Origin: Anaerolineae bacterium
GTDB taxonomy: Bacteria > Chloroflexota > Anaerolineae > Aggregatilineales > Phototrophicaceae
Reading direction: 5' to 3'
NCBI GenBank assembly: GCA_022822305.1
Contig: JAJEBY010000016.1
Location: 186,001-250,000, forward strand
DNA length: 64,000 nt
Below, in pieces: positions 16,829 through 25,587 of the stretch. The notes beneath the pieces are model-generated. The model searched no databases and was not told the origin of the DNA. It saw nothing but the letters and a program-made list of their open reading frames with translations. The first letter of the stretch is position 1; every line of letters starts with the position of its first letter. Position numbers and translations under genes: made by a program.

Positions 16829-18130
16829 ATGCTTACGAGTGTTTTCCGTATACTTCTGATAGTCAGTCTTCTGCTTGTGGGTTTCGCGCAAGTCGCCGCG
16901 CAGGATATGGTCGAGCTCGACATGTTGGGCTTTGGCTGTCGCGATGGCACGCCTTGCGAGGAAATCATCGAGCAATTCAATATGGGCCCCGGCGCTGAAC
17001 TGGGCATCCAGGTCAATTACGAGACTGTGCCCGGCTCCTGGCAGGAGTACACCCAGAAGGTCGTTTCGCAGATCGCCGCCGGCAATCCGCCGGATATCAT
17101 CAATATGTCGCCGTTGCAGAAGCCAGACTACCTGGCAAACGAATTCCTGACCAACCTGACGCCGCTAATGGAAGCGGATGCCGATTTCGATGCCAGCCAA
17201 TGGTACGAGCCGACATTCGGCGCCTGGACGGACGACACCGGCGATGTCTTCGGATTCGGACACGGCATCTATACCGAGGCCGTCTTCTATAACAAGGCGA
17301 TCTTCGCCGACGCCGGCATTGACGCGCCATCGTTGGATTGGGACAACAGCTGGACCTGGGAAGAACTCGCGGATGTGGCTTTGCAGCTGACTGTCGGCGA
17401 CGATCCCCAAACGCAGCAGTGGGGTTTCTATTGGCAATTCGAGCCCGGTTGGCTCTTCCCGATCTTCCGCGCCTTCGGCGGTAATATTGCCAATGCCGAT
17501 CGCTCGGTCATCACGCTGGATAGTGAAGGTTCGGTCGCGGCGCTCGACTTCCTCAACGATTTGATGTGGGTCAATGGCGCGGCGCCGCCACCATCGGTGA
17601 CGTCGGCGACATCGGCCGGCAACCTCTTCATCCAGGGTCGCTTGGGCATGTTCCTCGATGGCTCCTGGTGGTTGGGCGGATTCAAGGATGGTATCGAAGA
17701 TTTCGAATGGGGCGTATTGCCCGTGCCCAGCGGACCCGAAGGCACATTCACCGGCTATTGGGTTGATGCCTGGGGCATTCCCGCCAATTCCGATAACCCG
17801 CAAGAAGCTTGGGAAGTGATCAAATTCTTGTCCGGCGAGGATGCCTCCAATCACTATCTCAATCATGGCATGTTTGGCATCCCCGGATTCCGAAACGTGA
17901 CCGAAAGCCGCACCGACGAACTCTTCACGCCCTTGTCCGCGGAGGAAACGGCGGTTTGGCTGAACTCCACCGATTACGGCGCGACGCCGCCCTACACACG
18001 CAATTGGAACGAGGTCTGGGATATGACCACCAGCGTGCTGCAGAGGCTGCAATTGCAGGAACTCACGGCTGAAGAAGCCGGTCGTGAAATCTCGGAGCGG
18101 GGCACCGCCTTGATCGAGCAAGCTCAATAG
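16829..18130 (+). CDS. ABC sugar-binding protein (second importer)
   Basis: About 433 residues: signal peptide with a VAAQD-type cleavage region, then a family 1 solute-binding fold rich in Trp. AAAGGAGAG 7 bp upstream fixes the start at ATG 16829; the ATG at 16784 would put that site inside the gene. It sits after the GH31 gene rather than first in the operon, unlike the first importer. A short repeat GTATCA/TGATAC (16739-16757) precedes it, and a 13-bp hairpin follows. Confidence 0.9.
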   Translation: MLTSVFRILLIVSLLLVGFAQVAAQDMVELDMLGFGCRDGTPCEEIIEQFNMGPGAELGIQVNYETVPGSWQEYTQKVVSQIAAGNPPDIINMSPLQKPDYLANEFLTNLTPLMEADADFDASQWYEPTFGAWTDDTGDVFGFGHGIYTEAVFYNKAIFADAGIDAPSLDWDNSWTWEELADVALQLTVGDDPQTQQWGFYWQFEPGWLFPIFRAFGGNIANADRSVITLDSEGSVAALDFLNDLMWVNGAAPPPSVTSATSAGNLFIQGRLGMFLDGSWWLGGFKDGIEDFEWGVLPVPSGPEGTFTGYWVDAWGIPANSDNPQEAWEVIKFLSGEDASNHYLNHGMFGIPGFRNVTESRTDELFTPLSAEETAVWLNSTDYGATPPYTRNWNEVWDMTTSVLQRLQLQELTAEEAGREISERGTALIEQAQ

Positions 18131-18142
18131 TTCGTATGCATC

Positions 18143-18195
18143 ATTCCCGGATCGGACGCCTAATCCAACGCCGGTCCGGGAATCCTTTGTCTTTT
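18143..18195 (+). terminator. Hairpin (possible terminator) after the second binding protein
   Basis: 13-bp stem ATTCCCGGATCGG/CCGGTCCGGGAAT (18143-18155 and 18171-18183) with one G-U pair and a 15-nt loop, then CCTTTGTCTTTT. It could act as a partial terminator or as a stability element ahead of the ADP-ribosylglycohydrolase gene. Confidence 0.65.
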
Positions 18196-18292
18196 GCAAT
18201 ATGGACAATTGCGTCTACGGCGCGAGGCGCCCGTGGCGACGCGAATCCTTGTACAGCGCTCAGCGCATCCAACTGGAGAAATCGAACAGGTT

Positions 18293-19381
18293 ATGGACTC
18301 TATTCAAGAAACGTCCCTTTTCAAGAAAGTTTACGGCTGCATGATCGGCGGCGCCATCGGCGACGCGCTGGGCGGGCCGGTCGAGGGCCGAGAGTGGACG
18401 CCGGAATCTATCCGCGAATCCTATGGCGAAATCGATTGGTTGATGCCATACGAACGACCGGTCGGCTATCACGCGCATTTTCACAAGGGCGCGGGCGCCT
18501 ACACCGATGACACGCGCATGAAGCATTTGCTTTGCGAAGCCATCGTTGACGCCGGCGGCATGCCGCGCGCGGGCGAATTGGGTCATGTCTTGGCGCGCGC
18601 CTATCATCACGCGCAGGATGAACTGCACGAGGGATTGATTGAAGAATACTATCTTAAGGCCATCTGGGGACGCGATAAAATGATTTACAGCGGGGAACCA
18701 ACCAATGGCGCCATCATGAGCAATTCGCCTATCGGTCTTATCGCCGCCTGCCGTCCCCATGAGGCTTACCAGGCTGGGTTCGACCTGGCGTTTCTCACTG
18801 ACGGCTATGCCAAGACTGCTTCCGCCATGATGGTTGCCGCCATCGCCGAAGCCATGAACCCGGCCGCCAGCATTGATTCAATTGTCGACGCTGCGCGTAA
18901 ATCGCATCTGGCGTTTGCCGCGCGCCGCGAAGGACCGCGCTGGGGCGACCTGGAATGGAAATACGATCCCAATCTGGACTTCCTGGACCAGAGCATCGAG
19001 ATCGCCAAATCCGCCGACAACTATGTTGAAGTGCAGAAGCGCTTGTATGAGACTCTGGAATGGGGCCACTTATTCTCTGAAGCCACGCACACGCTGGTGG
19101 TTCCCCTGGCGATGTTCGTGCATTGCGCGGCGGACTTTAGACAGTCGGTCGTCGCTTGCGTGATGTACGCCAGAGACAACGACAGTTATGCCAGCGTCGT
19201 TGGCGCATTGGTCGGCGCCTATCACGGCGTTGACGCGATTCCGGCGGATTGGATCCAAACTGTCATTGATGCCAATCCAGAGACGGATATGCTGGATCTA
19301 TCGATCAAGCTGACGCAAATTATCATCGACAACCATCAGCAAAACATGCAGAGCGCGGAGGCGCTGGCCTCGCTTCTATAA
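18293..19381 (+). CDS. ADP-ribosylglycohydrolase family protein
   Basis: About 362 residues, all-alpha fold. Signatures are GCMIGGAIGDALGGPVE near residue 13 and YTDDTRM, whose paired Asp bind the magnesium ions. Characterised members remove ADP-ribose from proteins or hydrolyse related N-glycosidic bonds. The start is taken at ATG 18293, since the upstream extension has no family similarity. Its place after a sugar importer and a GH31 enzyme suggests a metabolic N-glycosidase role (for example on nucleoside-like sugars), but that is inference. Confidence 0.85.
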   Translation: MDSIQETSLFKKVYGCMIGGAIGDALGGPVEGREWTPESIRESYGEIDWLMPYERPVGYHAHFHKGAGAYTDDTRMKHLLCEAIVDAGGMPRAGELGHVLARAYHHAQDELHEGLIEEYYLKAIWGRDKMIYSGEPTNGAIMSNSPIGLIAACRPHEAYQAGFDLAFLTDGYAKTASAMMVAAIAEAMNPAASIDSIVDAARKSHLAFAARREGPRWGDLEWKYDPNLDFLDQSIEIAKSADNYVEVQKRLYETLEWGHLFSEATHTLVVPLAMFVHCAADFRQSVVACVMYARDNDSYASVVGALVGAYHGVDAIPADWIQTVIDANPETDMLDLSIKLTQIIIDNHQQNMQSAEALASLL

Positions 19382-19419
19382 ATTGCGGTTGTATTCGGTG
19401 GTTGCGAAAGACGGGGGTA

Positions 19420-20127
19420 TCAGGCCCAGAAGGCTTTTTCGAGGTCGTCGAAATCGCTGGCCGGTCCCTCAAACTTGTTGCGGCCCAACTCCAACACATA
19501 GACGTAGTCCGCGATCTTCAACGCCTCACGGATCTCCTGATCGACCAGAAGTATCGTCAGGCCCTCGCGGTCGCGCAGATCGACCAGCATCCTATAAACT
19601 TCTTCGCTTAGCATTTTGGCTAGGCCAGCTGTTGGTTCATCGACCAGGATCACTTCCGGATCCGTCATTAGCGTCCGTCCGATTTCGACCATGCGCTGCT
19701 GACCGCCGGAAAGGTTGCCGGCTTGCTCGTGCTGCTTCTCGCGCAAGACGGGAAAACGCTCATAGTTCTCCTCAATCTTGCGCTCCATGCGTTGCTTGTC
19801 GTTCTGAAAAGTCCAGGCGCCCATCATCAGGTTTTCGCGCACCGTCATATGTTTGAAGACGCCGGGCTGTTGCGGAATATAGCTGATGCCCAGGCTGATC
19901 AGCTGATGAGTAGCAGTACCTGTGACATCGCGTTTGTTGAAAATGACTTGGCCGCTGTGCGGCGTGAGAAAGCCGTAGATCGCCTTGAGTAGCGTGGACT
20001 TGCCGACGCCGTTGGCGCCCAGGATCGCGGTCAGCTTGCCTTTTTCCGCGACCAGGTTCAAACCGCGCAGGATATGCAAATCCTCGTAGTAGCCCACATA
20101 CAGATCATTGATTTCGAGCATGCTCAC
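19420..20127 (-). CDS. livF: Branched-chain amino acid ABC transporter ATPase LivF
   Basis: 235 residues. Walker A GANGVGKST, signature LSGGQQRMVEIGR, Walker B VILVDEPTAG followed by LAKMLSEEV as in LivF. It powers uptake with LivG at the inner face of the membrane. The GTG start at 20127 overlaps the livG stop (GTGA); an ATG two codons on is possible. It is the last gene of the liv operon and ends 38 bp from the convergent ADP-ribosylglycohydrolase gene, with no terminator seen between them. Confidence 0.94.
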   Translation of the reverse strand: MSMLEINDLYVGYYEDLHILRGLNLVAEKGKLTAILGANGVGKSTLLKAIYGFLTPHSGQVIFNKRDVTGTATHQLISLGISYIPQQPGVFKHMTVRENLMMGAWTFQNDKQRMERKIEENYERFPVLREKQHEQAGNLSGGQQRMVEIGRTLMTDPEVILVDEPTAGLAKMLSEEVYRMLVDLRDREGLTILLVDQEIREALKIADYVYVLELGRNKFEGPASDFDDLEKAFWA

Positions 20128-20858
20128 TCGTCCTCGTCATGGCCCAGGTAGGCATCGATGACAGCGGGATCGTTCTTCACCGTTTGAGGATCGCCGTCGG
20201 CGATTAACGCGCCAAAATTGAGGACGATCAGTCGATGGCTTAATTCAAATACAGCGCCCATGTTGTGGCTGATGAGAATTATCGCTTTGCCATCTTGATA
20301 CACGCGATCGATGTATTTGTAGATGGTCTCTTGCAGGCGCGGGTGCACACCGGCGAAGGGTTCATCCAGAATGATCACCAGCGGATCCAGCATCAGCAGC
20401 CGACCCAACTCCAGAAGTTTGCGCTGGCCGCCACTCAATGCGCGGCTGTATTCGTTCGTAAGGTGTTCGATAGTCAGCAGCGACAAGATGTCGCGCGCGC
20501 GTTCCTGAAGATTATCTCGACGCGCCGACGGATTGTGCGCAAGACCCGGCACCAACATGTTTTCCATGACGGTCATCCGGTTCAGCGCTCGTGTGACCTG
20601 AAACGTACGGCCCAGACCGGCGCGCGTGACTTCGTAGGGCGCGTGGCCGTCGATGCGGCGTCCGTTGAGATATATGGTGCCGCCGCTCGGCTTCAACATG
20701 CCGCTCATGAGATTGGTCAGCGTGGTCTTGCCCGCGCCATTAGGACCAATCATGCCGATCAATTCGGGTTGGGTCACGCTGAAAGAGACATGATCCACCG
20801 CCTGATTGCCGCCAAAGCGCTTGGAAATCTGATTCAGTTCCAGCTGAATATCGCTCAT
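20124..20858 (-). CDS. livG: Branched-chain amino acid ABC transporter ATPase LivG
   Basis: About 244 residues. Walker A GPNGAGKTT, signature LSGGQRKLLELGR, Walker B VIILDEPFAG, and the C-terminal YLG extension (DAYLGHDED) typical of LivG. The ATG at 20858 overlaps the livM stop as ATGA, so translation is coupled. The longer frame starting at 21044 runs back through livM and is not used. Confidence 0.95.
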   Translation of the reverse strand: MSDIQLELNQISKRFGGNQAVDHVSFSVTQPELIGMIGPNGAGKTTLTNLMSGMLKPSGGTIYLNGRRIDGHAPYEVTRAGLGRTFQVTRALNRMTVMENMLVPGLAHNPSARRDNLQERARDILSLLTIEHLTNEYSRALSGGQRKLLELGRLLMLDPLVIILDEPFAGVHPRLQETIYKYIDRVYQDGKAIILISHNMGAVFELSHRLIVLNFGALIADGDPQTVKNDPAVIDAYLGHDEDE

Positions 20859-22018
20859 CCTGAATCCTCCATGTCCGCAGCGACATCGTCGTCGCTTTTG
20901 CGGATGGAGACGGTTTCCTGCATGATCAGATCGCGGCCGCTGAACCAGTCTAATATCGGATAGAGCAGACCGTTTCGCATGTATCGCAAGGTGAAGACCA
21001 TCACCAGACCGAAGAGCGCAAAGCGCCAGGCGCCGGTCTCCCATACGAAGGCATCGGATCCATCGGGCAATGTCAGCCCGAGGGGCAGGGTAATCACAAC
21101 CTCGCGCATGGCCTCCAACAGATAGCGCGAAATGAACGCGCCCGCCGCCGCGCCAAGCAGGCTTTCCATACCGCCGATGACCGCGTAGGCGATGATCAGC
21201 GACATCTGCAGCACTTCAAGCTGCTCGGGAATGATGCGTTCCGAGCCGATATCGCTATAAAAGATCGCGCCGGCCAAGCCTACGATCATGCTGGTAAACA
21301 CGAATATCAGAATCTTGTAGCGCACCACGTTGACGCCTAGCGCCGAGGCGGCGTCTTCGTCTTCGCGCATCGCCCGTAGAAACATGCCGATAGGAGAATG
21401 CGCCACGCGATACATCAGCAGCAGGCAGACTATCAGTAAAGCGAACATCAGATAGTATTCGATCTGACGGGCGGTATCGACATCCGCCACCTGGAGCAGC
21501 GGCCGCAAGGACAAGCCATTCGACCCGCCGGTGTAGTCGTATTCTGTCAGCATCGCGATGCGGAAGAGCTCGGAAAAGGCGATCGTAAACAGCGCCAGGT
21601 ATGCCGAACGCAGCCGCAGCAGCAGCCAGCCGATGACCAAGCCGACCGCGCCCGCCACGATCGTGCCGATGACGATTGCGCCTACAGAGGAGATGGATTC
21701 CGGCGTCAGCGCAATGCCCAACGCTGCGAAAGTGATGCCGTCGCGAGCAAACAGCCCGGCCACATACGCGCCGATACCCATAAATGCCATGTGCCCGAAG
21801 GAAAACTGACCGGCGATTCCCGCCAACAGAGCCCAGCTAGAGGAAAGAATGGCGTAGAAGAATCCACTGATGAATACCGTCTTTACGTAATTTGATTGCG
21901 ACGTATCGTTGGGGAACCAAAGAAAAAACAAGATCACCAGGCCGAGAAGCGCGTAACCCAGTCGACGACGCCCGATGCTACCGTCAATCGCCGATTCAAT
22001 TCGCTTGAAGAGCGCCAT
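20855..22018 (-). CDS. livM: Branched-chain amino acid ABC permease LivM
   Basis: About 387 residues with ten or so membrane helices and the conserved GQFSFGHMAFMGIGAY segment of LivM. The long cytoplasmic loop RAMREDEDAASALGVNV contacts the ATPases. ATG 22018 lies 3 bp past the livH stop; TTG 22024 would overlap it. The ribosome binding site GGAAGGGAG suits either. Confidence 0.93.
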   Translation of the reverse strand: MALFKRIESAIDGSIGRRRLGYALLGLVILFFLWFPNDTSQSNYVKTVFISGFFYAILSSSWALLAGIAGQFSFGHMAFMGIGAYVAGLFARDGITFAALGIALTPESISSVGAIVIGTIVAGAVGLVIGWLLLRLRSAYLALFTIAFSELFRIAMLTEYDYTGGSNGLSLRPLLQVADVDTARQIEYYLMFALLIVCLLLMYRVAHSPIGMFLRAMREDEDAASALGVNVVRYKILIFVFTSMIVGLAGAIFYSDIGSERIIPEQLEVLQMSLIIAYAVIGGMESLLGAAAGAFISRYLLEAMREVVITLPLGLTLPDGSDAFVWETGAWRFALFGLVMVFTLRYMRNGLLYPILDWFSGRDLIMQETVSIRKSDDDVAADMEDSG

Positions 22019-22020
22019 GA

Positions 22021-23568
22021 TCAATGCTGCTCCCTTCCGAAGAGACCGGTGGGTTTCAGTAGCAGCACCAGGGCAAAGATGACCAGCGCGAACGCTTCCT
22101 TATATGCCGCGCCTTTGCTGGGATCGGGATGACAGCCGGCGCCCAGCGCTTCGACGATGCCGACTATGATGCCGCCGACCAATGCTCCCGGTACCGAGCC
22201 CAGTCCGCCAAGCACGACAATCACGTAAGAACGGCCCACCATCTCCGCCCCGACCCAGGGCACCCAGGCGAAGATCGGAATCAAGGCCGCGCCAGACATC
22301 GCCGCCAACATCGATCCCAGAGCGAAAGACAAGGTATTCATATTTGTGGGATTTATGCCGGCAACGGCTGCCGCTTGCTTGTCCTGGCTGGTGGCGCGCA
22401 AGCCGCGGCCCGTCCAGGTGCGCTGCAAGAAATACAGCAACGCAAAAATAAGTACGATGCCGATAATCATGGCAAAGACGCGATCGCCAATAATATTGAT
22501 CGGTCCAAAGGCGAAGTCGTCGGTGATCTGTGTTCGCTGCAGCGTGAAGCGCCTGATCTCAATGAAACGGCCCGTGCGCTGCGGGAAGGGACCGGCGATT
22601 GCCAAGGTCGTATATTCGATGAAGAATCCAAAGCCAAACGTGATCAGAATTGCGTATTCCGATACGCGTTCGATTAGCCCGTCGTGCATAGGCTTCAGAA
22701 AGGCGCGTTCAAACGCCGCCCCCATGACAAATACGATGACCGCCGCCACCGGGATGCCCCAAAGGGGATTGATGGTGACTTCCGTGCCGGTCAAATCGCT
22801 GAGGAAGTTCGCGCCGAACATCAAGAAGTAAAAGGAGAAATAACCGCCAACCATGTAGAGTTGGCCATGCGCGAAGCTGACAATGCCTTGCACCGAATAG
22901 ATCAAGGTCAATCCAACCGCCATCAGCGAATAAATCGCGCCAATGACGACGCCGTTGGCGGTCTGCTGCGTCAGATAGGTCACGTGGAAGGGGGCTGCGA
23001 CACAGAGATTGTCAGGATTGTTGATGGCAAACACGGTGTAGATTTGCCAGGCGCCTAACGAACCCAGAATGATCATCCAGTCGCGACTGATCTTGGGCGT
23101 ATGCTTCCACATCAAGCCGAAGATCAGCGGCCCGATCGCGAAGCCGCCCAATGCCGCTGCCGTCAGAACATTCTGATCGTCCGCTTCCACCATGCGATAC
23201 TGTCGCGGGATGAAATAAGCCGCCAACGCCGCCCAAAGCGGTCCCGCCAGAACCAGCCAAAGCACGGACGGCAAATTGGGTTCGACCACTCTCACCAATA
23301 CTTGGGATGAGACAAATACGGTTACGATGATGCCGGCGGCGATGGTCGTGCGCCGAATGAGATGAGGTTCAAAGTAGAATAAACCGACGCCAATTGGCCC
23401 CAACGCAAAGCCACCGATGACACCCGCGATCTGCAGTTGCGTGACCGGTAGCTGATCCTTTTCGCTTCTGTTGTGGTTTAAGTTCGGGAGCAGATATAAC
23501 CCGACAGCCGCCCACAAGGGTCCGGCTACCATCAGCCACAAGATGAAAAGGGTGTCTTCAATGACCAT
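22021..23568 (-). CDS. livH: Branched-chain amino acid ABC permease LivH with duplicated N-terminal extension
   Basis: About 515 residues, against roughly 300 for a usual LivH. Residues 198-515 form the normal permease (ANGVVIGAIYSLMAVGLTLIYS, SFAHGQLYMVGGY). The first ~190 residues are an extra membrane region made of two similar units of about 90 residues: AGPLWAA...P at 15-28 and 108-121, and GGFALGP/GGFAIGP at 52-58 and 141-147. Start ATG 23568 is chosen; a TTG at 23625 would run through the hairpin. The role of the extension is unknown. Confidence 0.9.
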   Translation of the reverse strand: MVIEDTLFILWLMVAGPLWAAVGLYLLPNLNHNRSEKDQLPVTQLQIAGVIGGFALGPIGVGLFYFEPHLIRRTTIAAGIIVTVFVSSQVLVRVVEPNLPSVLWLVLAGPLWAALAAYFIPRQYRMVEADDQNVLTAAALGGFAIGPLIFGLMWKHTPKISRDWMIILGSLGAWQIYTVFAINNPDNLCVAAPFHVTYLTQQTANGVVIGAIYSLMAVGLTLIYSVQGIVSFAHGQLYMVGGYFSFYFLMFGANFLSDLTGTEVTINPLWGIPVAAVIVFVMGAAFERAFLKPMHDGLIERVSEYAILITFGFGFFIEYTTLAIAGPFPQRTGRFIEIRRFTLQRTQITDDFAFGPINIIGDRVFAMIIGIVLIFALLYFLQRTWTGRGLRATSQDKQAAAVAGINPTNMNTLSFALGSMLAAMSGAALIPIFAWVPWVGAEMVGRSYVIVVLGGLGSVPGALVGGIIVGIVEALGAGCHPDPSKGAAYKEAFALVIFALVLLLKPTGLFGREQH

Positions 23569-23589
23569 CGATAATTGCCCCGTTAGGAT

Positions 23590-23623
23590 GGACAGATGGC
23601 GGTTACATGCCGGCCATCTGTCC
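23590..23623 (-). other. Intercistronic hairpin between livK and livH
   Basis: Perfect 11-bp stem GGACAGATGGC/GCCATCTGTCC (23590-23600 and 23613-23623) with a 12-nt loop, between the livK stop and the livH start. No T-run follows in the transcript direction. Confidence 0.75.
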
Positions 23624-23679
23624 AACCGGGTATACCTGAGTTTACGTCAAGCTATCCCCTTGCTCTTGAGCAGAGGGAA

Positions 23680-25017
23680 TTACGGCGATTCTCCAGGCGC
23701 CATATAGCCGGTGCCATGCGTCTGATAGACTTCCGGGAAGATGACCGCAGCGTCCAGAGAGCTCTGTCCCGGCTCGAAGTATTGCATCATGGTCACAACC
23801 GGATCGGGCCACTGATGCCACATGAAAGCTGGCGTGCCTTCGGGCAAGTCCGGATTGTGATTGCCGTATTCGAAGTAGTAGCGCCCCTGCGACAGATCGA
23901 GGTCGGTGGATTCGATCGCCTCAACGATGGCCGCGCCGTCGCTCATCGTGCCGGCGCGTTCCATGCCGTCAGCGATGATGTGCAGGGCATCGTAAGATGC
24001 CATCGCAAAGCTGGGGATGATGTCCTCGAACTCTTCGAAGTAAGCCTCATTCAGACCAATTGCAATATCGCTGAACAGGCTGGGGATGATGCCCACGCGG
24101 TTGAAGGTGCAATAGTTGCCATCGGGCACATTCTCCCAATACTGCTCCGACTGGAAGGCGAACTGGTTAGTAACGCAGATCGTGTCTTCGGTCGGCGCGA
24201 TGCCCAGCTCCGCCATCTGCTGCGTCAGGTTGAATGAGGTCTCGCCAGTGACGAGGATGCGCACGACATCGGGCGCGCTTTCGCGGGCCTGGATCCGGCT
24301 GAGGATGGGGACGAAGTCCTCCGTGCCCAGCTCGACATTGATTTGCGTAACAGTCGCGCCAGCCGCCTCAAACCTTGCCAACTCATCCGCCGCAGCCGGC
24401 TGACCATAGTCGGTGTTCTCGGCGATGATAACGATATCCTCAACGCCCTCTGCCAGCAGCCAATCAACGACCACGCTGCCTACCATCGAGCTGGCGGGCG
24501 AAATCCGGAAGATATGATCGACGCCATCGGCGTTGCGCGGCGGTCTGCCATCATACTCCATTATGCCGTTGGCGCTGACGTTGTCGTTCCAAGGCTCGGA
24601 GAAGACGGTCGGGACCCCGTTTTCGTCCAGGATGCCCATGGTCGCCAAGCCAACAGCGCTGTGATAGACGCCGGATACCGCATGCACCTCATCCTCGAGG
24701 ATGAAACGCTCAACAACCGCTTGACCGCGCTCCGGGCTGCCTTCGGAATCACCAATGACGATTTGCAAGCGATAATTCTGATCGCCGATTTGTACGCCGC
24801 AATCGGCATTGATATCATCGACCGCGCGGTTGAACGCCCAGGACATGGCGACTCCGCCTCCCACTGAGCCCGGCGCCGAAAGCGGTACCAAGCCGCCGAT
24901 CTTGATGGCTTCATCCGCGAACTCGCAATGGCCATCCGCCCGGATGACGGAAAACGGCATCAATGCCAATATGGCAACGACCAAGATAAGTGTAAGTGTG
25001 ACAGATCTGTTTTTCAT
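23680..25017 (-). CDS. livK: Branched-chain amino acid/amide-binding protein (Peripla_BP_6)
   Basis: About 445 residues: signal peptide (MKNRS..., hydrophobic core, cleavage near residue 28), then a type I periplasmic-binding fold with IKIGGLVPLSAPGSVGG at the N-terminus and the ligand-loop region YHSAVGLATMG. It is the receptor for LivHMGF. GAGGAGC 5 bp upstream fixes the start at ATG 25017; the longer frame to 25080 adds a hydrophilic stretch. The true ligand could be amino acids, amides or urea-like compounds. Confidence 0.92.
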   Translation of the reverse strand: MKNRSVTLTLILVVAILALMPFSVIRADGHCEFADEAIKIGGLVPLSAPGSVGGGVAMSWAFNRAVDDINADCGVQIGDQNYRLQIVIGDSEGSPERGQAVVERFILEDEVHAVSGVYHSAVGLATMGILDENGVPTVFSEPWNDNVSANGIMEYDGRPPRNADGVDHIFRISPASSMVGSVVVDWLLAEGVEDIVIIAENTDYGQPAAADELARFEAAGATVTQINVELGTEDFVPILSRIQARESAPDVVRILVTGETSFNLTQQMAELGIAPTEDTICVTNQFAFQSEQYWENVPDGNYCTFNRVGIIPSLFSDIAIGLNEAYFEEFEDIIPSFAMASYDALHIIADGMERAGTMSDGAAIVEAIESTDLDLSQGRYYFEYGNHNPDLPEGTPAFMWHQWPDPVVTMMQYFEPGQSSLDAAVIFPEVYQTHGTGYMAPGESP

Positions 25018-25155
25018 GTTTTGCTCCTCGGGCGATAGCCCACGATGAGAATACGGAATACGCATGTGGAGAGACCCCACAAAGCGTTATCAAAGGCGCT
25101 AAGACAACTGCGCATTTGCTGTGCCAACTCTTGATACCTTGCATAAATCGGAACG

Positions 25156-25244
25156 CTTGAACTCTGATGGACCGGAGACTACGCTGCTCGAACAGTGCTA
25201 AATCGCGTGCCCGGCACATGCCCGCAGCACTGTTCCGGTTCAAG
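25156..25244 (-). ncRNA. Candidate structured leader RNA upstream of livK
   Basis: Three nested helices can be drawn on the - strand. P1: CTTGAAC/GTTCAAG (25238-25244 with 25156-25162, 7 bp). P2: GAACAGTGCT/AGCACTGTTC (25226-25235 with 25190-25199, perfect 10 bp). A short inner hairpin is GTGC/GCAC (about 25207-25217). P1 begins about ten bases after the predicted transcription start. No known riboswitch consensus was recognised. It could instead be a DNA-level repeat. Confidence 0.4.
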
Positions 25245-25260
25245 AGTGCGACACGAACAT

Positions 25261-25289
25261 AGGTTAACCCGCGCTCTTGCGCATGTCAA
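25261..25289 (-). promoter_or_regulatory. Promoter candidate for the liv operon
   Basis: On the - strand: TTGACA (25289-25284), 17 bp, TAACCT (25266-25261). The -35 is perfect, the -10 matches 3 of 6. The -35 directly abuts the left arm of the long inverted repeat. The transcript would carry a leader of about 240 nt. Confidence 0.42.
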
Positions 25290-25359
25290 GCGCGCCGGAT
25301 TCTCAGCACGGGCTTCCCGTATCTCTAAGGCATCAAGACTCCGCAGTAATCCGGCGCGC
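25290..25359. repeat. 12-bp perfect long-range inverted repeat
   Basis: GCGCGCCGGATT (25290-25301) and AATCCGGCGCGC (25348-25359), separated by 46 bp and lying between the two divergent promoters. It could bind a dimeric or tetrameric regulator controlling both operons, or form a cruciform. Confidence 0.7.
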
Positions 25360-25375
25360 GAGCAATCCAGATGAT

Positions 25376-25404
25376 TTGACAAACGTCGAGCCGCTTGATA
25401 CATT
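25376..25404 (+). promoter_or_regulatory. Promoter candidate for the peptide operon
   Basis: TTGACA, 17-bp spacer, TACATT (4 of 6), about 180 bp upstream of the binding-protein start and 16 bp past the right arm of the long inverted repeat. Confidence 0.55.
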
Positions 25405-25587
25405 TGTTGGTTACGTGTGAAGCCAGTACTGGGACGTTTCGGTCCGTCTCTCTGCGCCGAGCTTATACGCGCCTCAAATCCTGCTGAACCTAGCGGACAT
25501 CGACCAATGGAGAAGATTAGGCGAGAAAGTACCCATCTTGCTGCGCACGGACACTGATCAACAGCTTACAGTATAGAGAGGTGAAGG

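Larger units (their letters stand above)
25018..25587. other. Divergent regulatory spacer between livK and the peptide operon
   Basis: 570 bp without a credible gene. It holds a promoter pointing each way, nested perfect inverted repeats within the livK leader (25156-25244), a 12-bp long-range inverted repeat (25290-25359), the palindrome GGTTAACC (25262-25269), and near the livK start a 7-bp hairpin (TGTGGGG/CTCCACA on the - strand, about 25064-25080). Confidence 0.7.

Noticed and set aside
17165..18208. - strand open frame of 347 codons opposite the second sugar-binding protein gene
   Set aside because: Antisense shadow of a gene with a clear signal peptide and family.
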